Assembly (NCBI RefSeq): GCF_025465935.1
Contig: NZ_JANLNV010000023.1
Span: 62,001 to 126,000, forward strand
Source: Pseudomonas sp. 7P_10.2_Bac1
Lineage (GTDB): Bacteria; Pseudomonadota; Gammaproteobacteria; Pseudomonadales; Pseudomonadaceae
DNA length: 64,000 nt
Direction of reading: 5' to 3'
The notes beneath the pieces are model-generated. The model was not told where the DNA came from. It did no database searches and worked only from the letters and a program-made list of their open reading frames with translations. Shown piece after piece: positions 8,280 to 19,099 of the stretch. A program made the position numbers and the translations under genes. The number at the start of each line of letters is the position of its first letter. Position 1 is the first letter of the stretch.

Positions 8280-9104
8280 ATGAGCGAGCTTTTTTACAAT
8301 GCCGTGCCCAACGCGACCCGTGTCGCTGCGCCCCTTCCTGTCCCGCGCCACTACCCGGTGCAAAAACCGCGCAAGGTCTATCTGTTCGGCACCTGTGTCG
8401 TCGATCTGTTCTTTCCCGAAGCCGGGATGGACGCCATTCACCTGATCGAACGCGAAGGTATCGAGGTGGACTACCCGCAAGGCCAAAGCTGCTGCGGCCA
8501 ACCGGCCTACACCTCGGGCTACACCGACCAGGCCCGCGCCGTGGCCCGCGCACAATTGGCGCTGTTTGCCGACGATTACCCCGTGGTCGTGCCTTCCGGC
8601 TCCTGCGCCGGCATGCTGCGCGAACACTACGAAGACCTGTTCAAAGACGAGCCGCACACCTTGAAAAAGGTCCACGCCCTGTCCGAACGCACCTATGAAC
8701 TCACCGAGTTCCTGCTGTTCGTGTGCAAGGTACAGTTCAAGGACCACGGCGCCCCGATCAAAGTCGCCTTGCACACGTCCTGCTCTGCCCGCCGTGAAAT
8801 GAACACCCACCTGCACGGTCGCGAAATGCTCGCGCAACTGGGCAATGTCGAGCGCATCGACCACAGTCATGAAAGCGAATGCTGTGGTTTCGGTGGGACG
8901 TTCAGCGTGCGCATGCCAGATATTTCTGGCGCCATGGTCATCGACAAGACCCGCGCCCTGATTGAAACCGGCGCGCACCAAGTCCTGACCGCCGACTGCG
9001 GCTGCCTGATGAACATCAACGGCTCGCTCGAAAAACAGCAAAAAGCCCTGCGCGGCCAACATCTGGCCAGTTTCCTGTGGCAGCGCACAGGAGGTGGGCG
9101 ATGA
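8280..9104 (+). CDS. lldE: L-lactate dehydrogenase complex subunit LldE/LutA
   Basis: A 274-residue (Fe-S)-binding protein with two cysteine-rich CCG domains. The first ends at SCCGQPAYTSGY, and the second has HTSCSARREMNTH and ECCGFGGTFSV. It is one of three subunits (LldEFG in Shewanella, LutABC in Bacillus) that oxidise L-lactate to pyruvate. The start is the ATG at 8280-8282. Its stop overlaps the start of the next gene (ATGA at 9101), so translation is probably coupled. The genes sit under an LldR operator, which fits lactate induction. Confidence 0.94.
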   Translation: MSELFYNAVPNATRVAAPLPVPRHYPVQKPRKVYLFGTCVVDLFFPEAGMDAIHLIEREGIEVDYPQGQSCCGQPAYTSGYTDQARAVARAQLALFADDYPVVVPSGSCAGMLREHYEDLFKDEPHTLKKVHALSERTYELTEFLLFVCKVQFKDHGAPIKVALHTSCSARREMNTHLHGREMLAQLGNVERIDHSHESECCGFGGTFSVRMPDISGAMVIDKTRALIETGAHQVLTADCGCLMNINGSLEKQQKALRGQHLASFLWQRTGGGR

Positions 9105-10561
9105 GCGCCAGCACACTGATACCGGCCGTCGCCATTGAAGAAGACTTCCGCGAGCGCGCCCATGAGGCCCTGGCAGACAAACAACTGCGAAACAACTTTC
9201 GCACCGCCATGGACTCGCTGATGACCAAGCGCGCGGTGTCCTTTAGCAATGCTCACGAACGCGAGCATTTACGCGCCCTGGGCAACGCAATCCGCGCGCG
9301 CGCCCTGTCCAAACTCCCTGATCTGCTCGAACGCCTCGAAGCCAACCTGACCCGCAAAGGGGTACAAGTGCACTGGGCTGAAACCGTCGAGCAGGCCAAC
9401 GACATCGTACTGTCGATTGCCCGCCGCCGCGCCGCCAAGCAAGTCATCAAAGGCAAATCGATGGTCAGCGAAGAGATGGAGATGAACCACGTGCTCGGCG
9501 CACAAGGCATCGAATGCCTTGAGTCCGACATGGGCGAGTACATCGTTCAACTCGACAACGAAAAACCGTCCCACATCATCATGCCCGCAATCCACAAGAA
9601 CGCCGGGCAAGTGGCTGACCTGTTTCACGACAAGTTGGGCGTGGAATACACCAAAGACGTTGACCAACTGATCCAGATCGGTCGTCGCGTGCTGCGCCAG
9701 AAATTCTTTGAAGCGGACATCGGCGTGTCCGGCGTCAACTTCGCCGTGGCCGAGACCGGCACCTTGCTGCTGGTCGAAAACGAAGGCAACGGCCGGATGT
9801 CGACCACCGTGCCACCCGTGCACATCGCCGTCACCGGGATCGAAAAGGTTGTGGAAAACCTGCGCGACGTAGTGCCACTGGTGTCATTGCTGACCCGCTC
9901 GGCCCTCGGCCAGCCGATCACCACCTACGTCAACATGATCTCCAGCCCGCGCAAGCCCGACGAACTCGACGGCCCCGAAGAAGTGCACCTGGTCTTGCTC
10001 GACAACGGCCGTAGCCAAGCGTTTGCTGACAGCGAACTGCGCCAGACCCTCAACTGCATTCGCTGCGGTGCCTGCATGAACCACTGCCCGGTCTACACCC
10101 GCGTCGGCGGTCATACCTACGGCGAGGTGTACCCCGGCCCGATTGGCGCAATCATCACCCCGCACATGGTCGGCCTGGGCAAAGTCCCGGATCACCCCAG
10201 CGCGTCGTCGCTATGCGGTGCCTGTGGCGAAGTGTGCCCGGTAAAAATTCCGATCCCGGCGTTGTTGCGTCGCCTACGCGAAGAGAACGTTAAGTCGCCT
10301 GACTCCGTGCCCCGCATCATGCGCGGCCAAGGCAGCAAGTACTCACGCAAAGAGCGCCTCCTCTGGAACATGTGGGCCAAGCTCAACAGCTCGCCCGCGC
10401 TCTACCGCGTGTTCATCAAAGCCGCTACCCGCCTGCGCGGGCTGACGCCTAACAACGTAGGCCCGTGGACACAAAACCACAGCGCCCCCAAACCCGCCGC
10501 CCGTTCGCTGCACGACATGGCCCGCGAACACATGGCGAAAAAGTCGGGAGGCTCGCAATGA
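9101..10561 (+). CDS. lldF: L-lactate dehydrogenase iron-sulfur subunit LldF/LutB
   Basis: A 486-residue protein. An N-terminal LUD domain (about 70-290, with KGKSMVSEEMEMNHVLGAQG and AETGTLLLVENEGNGRM) is followed by two 4Fe-4S clusters of ferredoxin type, CIRCGACMNHCPVY and CGACGEVCPVKIPIP. It carries electrons from lactate oxidation toward the respiratory chain. The ATG at 9101 overlaps the lldE stop by 4 nt and follows GGAGG, so it is preferred over the upstream in-frame codon at 9077. It also overlaps lldG by 4 nt (ATGA at 10558). Confidence 0.95.
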   Translation: MSASTLIPAVAIEEDFRERAHEALADKQLRNNFRTAMDSLMTKRAVSFSNAHEREHLRALGNAIRARALSKLPDLLERLEANLTRKGVQVHWAETVEQANDIVLSIARRRAAKQVIKGKSMVSEEMEMNHVLGAQGIECLESDMGEYIVQLDNEKPSHIIMPAIHKNAGQVADLFHDKLGVEYTKDVDQLIQIGRRVLRQKFFEADIGVSGVNFAVAETGTLLLVENEGNGRMSTTVPPVHIAVTGIEKVVENLRDVVPLVSLLTRSALGQPITTYVNMISSPRKPDELDGPEEVHLVLLDNGRSQAFADSELRQTLNCIRCGACMNHCPVYTRVGGHTYGEVYPGPIGAIITPHMVGLGKVPDHPSASSLCGACGEVCPVKIPIPALLRRLREENVKSPDSVPRIMRGQGSKYSRKERLLWNMWAKLNSSPALYRVFIKAATRLRGLTPNNVGPWTQNHSAPKPAARSLHDMAREHMAKKSGGSQ

Positions 10562-11225
10562 GCGCCAAGCAAAATATCCTCAATAAACTGCGTCACAGTC
10601 TGACAGGCACCACACCCGTGCCTGACAACTTCGACGAAGTACTGGTGACCGAGCCGTGGACTTACCCCCCGGAACAACGCATTGCGCAACTGCGCACGTT
10701 GATGGAAGCCGTGCACACCGAAATCCACCTCACCACCGAACACGATTGGCCCGCCCTGTTGGCACAATTAGTCAGTGATCGCCAATTACCAAGCCTGTTG
10801 ATTGCCCCCACTACGCCGCATGGGCAGAGAGTGACGGCACATTGGGCACAAAACCCCACGCTGCCCACCCTCAAAGCCTACGATCGCCCGGTAGAGGAAT
10901 GGAAAGCCGAACTGTTCAACGACACCCCGGCCAGCTTCACCACAACCTTGGGTGCAATTGCTGCGACCGGCAGCCTGATCATGTGGCCCACCCCTGAAGA
11001 ACCACGCCTCATGAGCCTGGTGCCGCCGGTACATTTCGCGCTGCTCAAGGCCAGCCAGATCCGCGACAACTTCTATCAAGTACAACGCGAAATGAACTGG
11101 GCCGCCGGCATGCCGACCAACGCCCTGCTGGTTTCCGGCCCGTCCAAGACAGCCGACATTGAACAAGTATTGGCCTATGGCGCCCACGGTCCGAAAGACC
11201 TGGTGGTATTGATTCTGGAGGATGC

Positions 11226-11229
<4 letters not shown>
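10558..11229 (+). CDS. lldG: L-lactate dehydrogenase subunit LldG/LutC
   Basis: A 223-residue LUD-domain protein, with GAIAATGSLIMWPTPEEPRL and LVPPVHFALLKASQI as recognisable family stretches. It is the third subunit of the LldEFG/LutABC complex. The start at 10558 gives MSAKQNILNKLRHSL and follows GGGAGG; the earlier in-frame start lies inside lldF and was not used. Its stop overlaps the dld start (ATGA at 11226), continuing the run of coupled genes. Confidence 0.94.
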
Positions 11230-14036
<2,807 letters not shown>

Positions 14037-14107
14037 CCTACCAAAATCGCGATCCCGCGTAGGGGCTGCCGCAGACTGCGATGTGTCTCGGCAGCAACTT
14101 AGGCTGA

Positions 14108-14135
14108 AGGAGCAAGCTTGCCTCGCGATCTTTTG
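14108..14135. repeat. Single REP unit
   Basis: GGAGCAAGCTTGCCTCGCGA followed by TCTTTTGA is one half of the palindrome seen at 5341-5410. It lies in the space between dld and the convergent DUF6124 gene. Confidence 0.7.
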
Positions 14136-14189
14136 ACGTTAATCTTCAAACCTGAAAACGCGCCTGCTTGCACTCAGGCGCGTGCTGCT

Positions 14190-14540
14190 CTAGTGCGTCG
14201 TCAACCCATCCAGCGACTTATCCACATACGCCTTGGCCAGCTCCACCAAGTGCATGCTCGACAACACCAAACTGCGCGCATGCCCGCTTAAACCATTCCC
14301 CGCCTCACTCGCCGAAGCACCCGCGCAGCGCAACAAGTCTGACGCTTGGGCCAAAGCCGCTTCTAAATTGACACTGTCCGGGATGGCATACGTGGCCTGA
14401 TCCACGTGCCGTGGAGACTTATGGTCTTGCAAGTAGTAATTGAGGGCGCGTTCGGTGGCTGCACGGTCCAACGACACGGCATCACACTGAGCAGCAACAA
14501 GCGGGGTTAAAACAGGCGGATCAGGGACAATCTTGTTCAT
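14190..14540 (-). CDS. DUF6124-type small protein
   Basis: A 116-residue soluble protein starting MNKIVPDPPVLT. The central part is helical and Ala-rich (AALAQASDLLRCAGASASEAG) and the C-terminus is VELAKAYVDKSLDGLTTH. Proteins of this kind (DUF6124/DUF3077-like) occur in many copies in Pseudomonas and have no assigned function. I chose the ATG at 14540 because GGAG lies 8 nt upstream; a GTG two codons earlier is possible. A long structured leader precedes it. Confidence 0.75.
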   Translation of the reverse strand: MNKIVPDPPVLTPLVAAQCDAVSLDRAATERALNYYLQDHKSPRHVDQATYAIPDSVNLEAALAQASDLLRCAGASASEAGNGLSGHARSLVLSSMHLVELAKAYVDKSLDGLTTH

Positions 14541-14580
14541 GAGCACAACTCCAATTTCATTAAAGGAGCTGTCACCTGTC

Positions 14581-14756
14581 GCTACTAAACGATGGGGTGG
14601 CAGCCGTACGCAGGTTAGTAGACCGGTGAATTTGGCAAAACCGGCGCGCTCGAAGGCGCCCTGCGCACGGCCACCATAAAACGCAGGCCGTAAAAAAGCG
14701 CCTTGCGGAGGTGGCGCCTTGCGCCAAATTCACATCGTCGGGCTACTAAACCCAAC
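14581..14756 (-). ncRNA. Structured RNA leader upstream of the DUF6124 gene
   Basis: Within about 175 bp there are an 11-nt perfect inverted repeat (GTGAATTTGGC at 14626-14636 with GCCAAATTCAC at 14723-14733), two copies of GCTACTAAAC (14581 and from about 14742), and several GC-rich complementary blocks between them (GGCGCC, GCGCGC, ACGGCC/GGCCGT). On the DUF6124 strand this would fold into a large branched structure ending about 40 nt before the gene. I do not recognise it as a named riboswitch. Exact RNA ends are unknown. Confidence 0.5.
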
Positions 14757-15033
14757 CGCTGTTTTGCAGCGATGGGCCGAGACTATGCCCCGGACTGGAC
14801 AGGCGCAAGCGAACGAGAGTTTCTAGGAAGTTTCATAAGAATGAAAGGGATCGGGCCTACGAACCGGCTAAAAACGCCCTCTTTTTGGGCACAAAAAAAA
14901 TCCTTCAATACTGGCTAAATACAGGCAGAACTTCAGAGCACGGCTATAGTCAATTGGCTTAACGTCCTTACGTTCGGGCATAAAACCGAGCCCGGAGCCA
15001 CCGGGCCTAACTGTGCACAAGGAGCTTTCCCCT

Positions 15034-15312
15034 ATGAAACGTACCGCTCTGGCTGGTCTGATTGTTTGCGCTTCGCTGTTGGCCTCCCCTGTGTTTGCGG
15101 CAGAAGACCTCTGCCAGATCAACCTTCAAAAAATCGACGACACGATGGCAACCCTGGTTGCCACCAGCGAGAACACAGACACCAACCTGAAAGATGAGAT
15201 CCAAAAGGCCAAAACTGAACAGGCTGCTGGCAAAACTGAAGATTGCATCGCGACGACCACCCAAGTCTTGCAGCGGCTACAAGACCTCACCAAGGGCGGC
15301 GAAGGTAAGTAA
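15034..15312 (+). CDS. Small exported protein of unknown function
   Basis: A 92-residue protein with a clear Sec signal peptide (MKRTALAGLIVCASLLASPV, cleavage near FA-AED). The mature part is short and helical, with two cysteines (in EDLCQI and TEDCIATT) that could pair in the periplasm. The start at 15034 follows AAGGAG with good spacing; an earlier in-frame ATG at 15013 would spoil the signal peptide. It lies just upstream of ssrA. No function is recognised. Confidence 0.8.
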   Translation: MKRTALAGLIVCASLLASPVFAAEDLCQINLQKIDDTMATLVATSENTDTNLKDEIQKAKTEQAAGKTEDCIATTTQVLQRLQDLTKGGEGK

Positions 15313-15322
15313 GCCCTTGAGG

Positions 15323-15381
15323 TTGGCCTTCTGCGCCGAATTGGCGTAGACTGCGCAGCTTGCTGGTTAAGGCCAGCAAGC
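15323..15381 (+). promoter_or_regulatory. Candidate ssrA promoter and pre-tmRNA leader hairpin
   Basis: TTGGCC (15323-15328), an 18-nt spacer and TAGACT (15347-15352) form a plausible sigma-70 promoter. A perfect 9-bp hairpin (GCTTGCTGG / CCAGCAAGC, 15358-15381) ends 3 nt before mature tmRNA. It may be the 5' leader removed in processing, or a terminator for the upstream gene. Confidence 0.45.
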
Positions 15382-15384
15382 ATC

Positions 15385-15776
15385 GGGGCCGTTTAGGATT
15401 CGACGCTGGTTGCGAAACTCTAGGTGCATGCCGAGTTGGTAACAGAACTCGTAAATCCACTGTTGCAACTACTTATAGTTGCCAATGACGAAACCTACGA
15501 GGGTCAAGCTCTCGCAGCGTAAGCTGCCTTAGCCATCCTCCTGGTACCTTCGGGTCCAGCAATCACTAGGGGATGCCTGTAAACCTGAAGTGATTGTCAT
15601 ATAGAACAGGATCGCCGTGCAGTACGTTGTGGACGAAGCGGCTAAAACTTACACAACTCGCCCAAAGCACCCTGCCCTTCGGGTCGCTGAGGGTTAACTT
15701 AATAGAAACGGCTAAGCATGTAGTACCGACAGCGGAGTACTGGCGGACGGGGGTTCAAATCCCCCCGGCTCCACCA
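15385..15776 (+). ncRNA. ssrA: tmRNA (SsrA)
   Basis: The RNA begins GGGGCCGTTTAGGATTCGAC and ends GGGGTTCAAATCCCCCCGGC followed by TCCACCA, forming the tRNA-Ala-like domain with the encoded CCA end. The tag frame starts at 15481 (GCC) and ends with TAA at 15520-15522, encoding ANDETYEGQALAA. The length of 392 nt is normal for Pseudomonas. With SmpB it releases stalled ribosomes and tags the nascent peptide for ClpXP. Its 3' end is the attachment site of the island that follows, and the target sequence is restored intact. Confidence 0.98.
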
Positions 15777-15777
15777 A
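15759..15777 (+). other. Attachment site at the ssrA 3' end (left copy)
   Basis: ATCCCCCCGGCTCCACCAA at the end of ssrA is repeated exactly at 22350-22368, adjacent to an integrase gene. tmRNA 3' ends are common targets for tyrosine integrases. The pair bounds a 6.6-kb insertion. Confidence 0.9.
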
Positions 15778-15785
15778 ATGTAAAT

Positions 15786-15827
15786 CCAGAAAGCCCCGGA
15801 ATCGTTAGAGATTCCGGGGCTTTCTGG
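15786..15827 (+). terminator. Terminator just after ssrA, inside island 1
   Basis: A perfect 18-bp stem (CCAGAAAGCCCCGGAATC / GATTCCGGGGCTTTCTGG) with a 6-nt loop lies 9 bp after the tmRNA. A different terminator follows the second att copy at 22379, so the island supplies its own replacement end for ssrA. Confidence 0.85.
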
Positions 15828-16154
15828 TTTAAGGCCAACCACACCGTCCCACACTTCGTCCCACACTGCACATTCCTCTTTCAAGCCACAGCTTTCCTCT
15901 TCGACCGCTCACCCCATCTCACGATCTCGCCCCCAAGCTCGTATCAGCATCGATGCGGAAGCCCGACCTCCTGAGTTCACCGGCTCACTCTTCTGGGCGG
16001 CGTGCCCCTTTCTAGGATTCGTCCCTTCTGACGCACATCTCCATCGGAGATGCGGCAGGCTTAGCAGTGCCCAGGATCACCTGATCTAGCGAAGAACCGT
16101 GATAGGCTCAAAGCTAGGATGAGCAGATCCAAAGCGGCCTCATAGGAAGTGACA

Positions 16155-17018
16155 ATGGATAATGACAATCGACCGAATTCAACCATCCAGCGATACATGG
16201 ATTTCTTCAAACTGGAATCGTTATTAAGAACAAAAAGTCTCTATGTCCCCAAAATGAGCGAGTTCCCAGACAAACTTGAAGGAGGGTTGAGTGCTGGCGA
16301 TTACCTTGAACTTACGAACGATGCGGCTTTGATAGACCTGGCACTCAATGGAGCGTGGCCTTCAGCCGCACCCAACCAAGGTAATCCTAATGACACTTCT
16401 GAAACTCTGAGCGCCATACGCACCCGCGAATTCAAAAGTATCTTTGGCGACGTCTATAATGACGAAGCAGTCAAGTTCTTTAAAAATGCTCGCGAATGGA
16501 TATATGTAAATTGTTGGCACGCATCACCCCATGAATGCGTTGCCATGTGGCAATTGTTTGGAGGGAAAAACTCTGTCTGTGTGGTAAGTTCGATTTCGAA
16601 ACTAGAGGCAGTAGGAAAATTTGATTCCAACGAGGCGTCTCATGCCATCGTTTCCAACGTCGATTATATTGATCACTTTACAACAACAACGCCGGGACTG
16701 GAATTAACACCCTTTATTTCAAAAGCTAGGCCATATAGCTTTGAGCGTGAAGTCCGACTAATCGCATGGGATCGAAGCAGCAAGCCACTGTTAGCCGACC
16801 ACAACCCGAAAAAATTCATACATACCCTACCATTTGAACTTGAAGAGCTTATTGAAAAAATAATCATATCTCCGACTGCCGATGATGAGTTCAGGGAAAA
16901 AGCAATACGCATATGCCAAGAGTATAAAGTAGGCCACCTTATTACTCCCTCGGCATTAGAAGATGAGCCTATATTGGATATTTATGCTGCAATGGCGCGT
17001 TTGTATCCCGAAAGATGA
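16155..17018 (+). CDS. DUF2971-like protein, probable island cargo
   Basis: A 287-residue soluble protein resembling the DUF2971 family: an N-terminal segment SLYVPKMSEFPDKLEGGLSA, then CWHASPHECVAMWQLFGG, then ARPYSFEREVRLIAWD near the C-terminus. Family members often sit in islands and near defence genes, but their biochemical role is not known. I use ATG 16155 (AGGAAG upstream); GTG 16149 is also in frame. It is the leftmost gene of the element, and its A/T-rich codon use differs from core genes. A phage- or plasmid-related role is a guess from position only. Confidence 0.7.
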   Translation: MDNDNRPNSTIQRYMDFFKLESLLRTKSLYVPKMSEFPDKLEGGLSAGDYLELTNDAALIDLALNGAWPSAAPNQGNPNDTSETLSAIRTREFKSIFGDVYNDEAVKFFKNAREWIYVNCWHASPHECVAMWQLFGGKNSVCVVSSISKLEAVGKFDSNEASHAIVSNVDYIDHFTTTTPGLELTPFISKARPYSFEREVRLIAWDRSSKPLLADHNPKKFIHTLPFELEELIEKIIISPTADDEFREKAIRICQEYKVGHLITPSALEDEPILDIYAAMARLYPER

Positions 17019-17131
17019 ACAACTTCCGGAGGGTCAAGGACATAACCGCAGGCCGCAGCCGAGGCGTAGCGAAGGATCGGGCGAGGATTATGGCGAAGCG
17101 CATCCTTGACGCATGATTACTCGTAAACTAT

Positions 17132-17167
17132 GCGAAGGGGGGTGAGGTTTCCTCACAACCCCTTCGC
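17132..17167 (+). other. Large hairpin between the DUF2971 gene and oriT
   Basis: The arms GCGAAGGGG (17132-17140) and CCCCTTCGC (17159-17167) enclose a second stem TGAGG / CCTCA with a TTT loop. A second hairpin, GCGCCAT-CGC-ATGGCGC, lies at 17216-17232. Such stems may terminate the DUF2971 transcript or belong to the transfer or replication origin. Confidence 0.6.
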
Positions 17168-17254
17168 CTCCAGGGCGAGTCCTGGGCGGGGCGTCCGAAG
17201 GGGCGCGACTTCGATGCGCCATCGCATGGCGCGAGCGAACGTAACATTGGAACA

Positions 17255-17274
17255 ATGTGTAGTGAGTTACACAT
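17255..17274 (+). other. Probable MobV-type oriT nick region
   Basis: The inverted repeat ATGTGTA / TACACAT (6-nt spacer) contains TAGTGAGTTA at 17260-17269. This matches the MobV/pMV158-family nic sequence TAGTGTG/TTA at 9 of 10 positions, with the predicted cut between G17266 and T17267. It lies upstream of the relaxase gene and on the same strand, as in pMV158. Assignment rests on this match plus the adjacent MobV gene; it is not experimentally shown. Confidence 0.7.
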
Positions 17275-17351
17275 CTCAACATGTTATTGCATGCCAATAC
17301 ACTCCATCCGCATAATATATTTATATGCTGTCAAAAAAGGAGTGTTCCGCA

Positions 17352-17738
17352 ATGAAATATCTGAGCAAACATCAATCCGACCTGTGGGCACAAGCGGGCA
17401 ATGAATTTACGCCTGCAAGATTAAAGGAAGAAGTTAGCGAAATAATAAAGTGGGCACCTGGCTTACAACCCTGTGGTGAATACTATTTAATTCATCGAGA
17501 TAAATTTTCCGAAACATCTTGGCAGGCAATGTTAGAGATAGAAGATTGGGGAATGGCCAAGAGAAAAAATTATGATAAAGACGCCTTACAAGTAGACGCC
17601 TCGCTTTTAGACTTGATAATGCAAACAATTAAACTCGTGCTCGAAATCCTGCTTAGCACGACGATCAACCGCAGCGCATCCAAGAAACCCAGAACCCCGC
17701 ACGACAACCAAATGAGTTTAGAGCCATGTACTCTATAA
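17352..17738 (+). CDS. Hypothetical protein upstream of the relaxase
   Basis: A 128-residue protein starting MKYLSKHQSDLWAQAGNEF, chosen because AGGAG precedes ATG 17352; the frame opens at 17325. No family is recognised. It has a helical, mixed-charge body with a hydrophobic stretch DLIMQTIKLVLEILL near residues 92-106. Its end overlaps the relaxase start by 13 bp, suggesting co-expression, and its place between oriT and mob would suit an accessory mobilization protein. That role is inference only. Confidence 0.5.
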   Translation: MKYLSKHQSDLWAQAGNEFTPARLKEEVSEIIKWAPGLQPCGEYYLIHRDKFSETSWQAMLEIEDWGMAKRKNYDKDALQVDASLLDLIMQTIKLVLEILLSTTINRSASKKPRTPHDNQMSLEPCTL

Positions 17739-18727
17739 TCCGCACAAAAAAGCTAAAGAGTTTTGGCGCAATCTCCAGATCATCCAGGCATACTTTTAGA
17801 GAACAACCCACACCTAATGCTAACCCACAGATGTCACAACGGAACAGGATTGTAGGAGCCAAAACAACTGACGAATTACTGGTAGCCTTCAAAAATTCCC
17901 TGCCAGAAAAACGACGCACTGATGCAGTTCTATGTATCGAATATATGATTACTGCTTCTCCTGAAGCCTTTAAGCGGCACGGCGGCAATCTAAACGATCT
18001 CGGCAATGGATATTTTCGGGACGCTCTATCATGGCTGCACCAACGACATGGCGCAGCTAATGTTTTATGTTCAGTGGTACATTTAGACGAGTCAACTCCG
18101 CACCTTGTAGCGTATGTGGTTCCTCTGACGAAAGAAGGAAAACTCAGCGCCAGAGAGTTTTTGGGTGGGCCCAAGGTTTTACGAAGCCTGCAAGATAGTT
18201 TTCACGCAGCCTGTGGCGCTCCAAGGGGCCTGTTGAGAGGCATTCAGGGTTCGAAAGCAAAACATGACAAGGTTTCAGCATTCTACACGGCACTAACCAG
18301 AGCAGGCGAAGCTCCAAAACTAACTTCCTTAGACTACGTCTCAAAGGCCTTGGGCCATGAAACTGAGGCTTGGTCACAAGCAATGACACTCGCGGAGGCA
18401 AATACTCTAGGACTCACTCTAGAGCGCCGAAAGAGGAAGTCTATGGATGCAAAGGGAAAGGCGTTAAGGCAACGTGAAACGGACATTGTCGAAGCCGAAC
18501 AAGCGCTAAAGCGCAGGGATGAGGCTCTGCAGGATCGTGAGCATCGTGTTGCGGAAAGCTGGCTAAACAACGCCAACCTCCTTTCAAAGCTAGAAGCTGA
18601 AAAAGCAAGGGCGGACGGAATGCAGAGAATTATCGACCGCCATGTTTTTTCCAACCATGAGCGGTCAATAAGAGAATCGTACATCACAGGGAAAGACGCT
18701 GCCCCGTCACCGAGCTTCGCAAGGTAG
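17726..18727 (+). CDS. MobV-family relaxase (Mob_Pre)
   Basis: A 333-residue protein. Motif I is RHTFREQPTPNANP (residues 21-34). The metal-binding motif III HLDESTPHLVAYVVPL (from His119, with His126) is diagnostic of Mob/Pre relaxases of the pMV158/pBBR1 class. The C-terminal third (about 230-310) is a charged coiled coil, as in other MobV proteins. It would nick one strand at oriT and lead it into a recipient using another element's secretion channel. It is shorter than plasmid MobM/MobV proteins (about 400-500), mostly in the C-terminal region, so activity is likely but not certain. Its 3' end overlaps the convergent 94-residue gene by 21 bp. Confidence 0.88.
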   Translation: MYSIIRTKKLKSFGAISRSSRHTFREQPTPNANPQMSQRNRIVGAKTTDELLVAFKNSLPEKRRTDAVLCIEYMITASPEAFKRHGGNLNDLGNGYFRDALSWLHQRHGAANVLCSVVHLDESTPHLVAYVVPLTKEGKLSAREFLGGPKVLRSLQDSFHAACGAPRGLLRGIQGSKAKHDKVSAFYTALTRAGEAPKLTSLDYVSKALGHETEAWSQAMTLAEANTLGLTLERRKRKSMDAKGKALRQRETDIVEAEQALKRRDEALQDREHRVAESWLNNANLLSKLEAEKARADGMQRIIDRHVFSNHERSIRESYITGKDAAPSPSFAR

Positions 18728-18991
18728 TAAGTTCCACTTTTCTACGGCGAACATTGCCAACTCATGGAGGGCACTGTCCGTCCAACCTGGGTACTTGCGG
18801 AGGCCAAGCATTTTGATGAACAGGCTTTTGTTATTTCCATCCAAGCTTTCATAACCACCCAAGCTAACCTTCCAATATTCCGTGCCCCAATACCACGACG
18901 CATAGGCTTTGGAGAACCAATGCGAAGCTCCACCGTCCGCAGCGATAAATACCTTGATCTCAGCCAAAGCTTCTTCAAAAGTTTGCGACAT
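18707..18991 (-). CDS. Hypothetical protein, 94 residues
   Basis: A small Trp/Tyr-rich soluble protein (WFSKAYASWYWGTEYWKVSL, later YPGWTDSALHELAMFAVEKW). No family is recognised. The ATG at 18991 has AAGGA upstream. It follows the gpA-like Rep gene on the same strand and ends inside the convergent relaxase gene. It could be an element-specific accessory protein. Confidence 0.55.
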   Translation of the reverse strand: MSQTFEEALAEIKVFIAADGGASHWFSKAYASWYWGTEYWKVSLGGYESLDGNNKSLFIKMLGLRKYPGWTDSALHELAMFAVEKWNLLPCEAR

Positions 18992-19099
18992 ATCTCATAT
19001 CCTTACACTACTTGGCTAACGTCAAGATTTCGGCTTGATATAGAAGGACAGCGCGCCCGCCCTTCTCGGAACTATATTAATAACTGTAACCGCCTACAG

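Noticed and set aside
8154..9116. 320-codon frame opposite lldE
   Set aside because: Antisense of a certain gene; no recognisable domains.
15594..15974. Open frame running through ssrA
   Set aside because: It lies within the tmRNA and its downstream terminator; no coding evidence.
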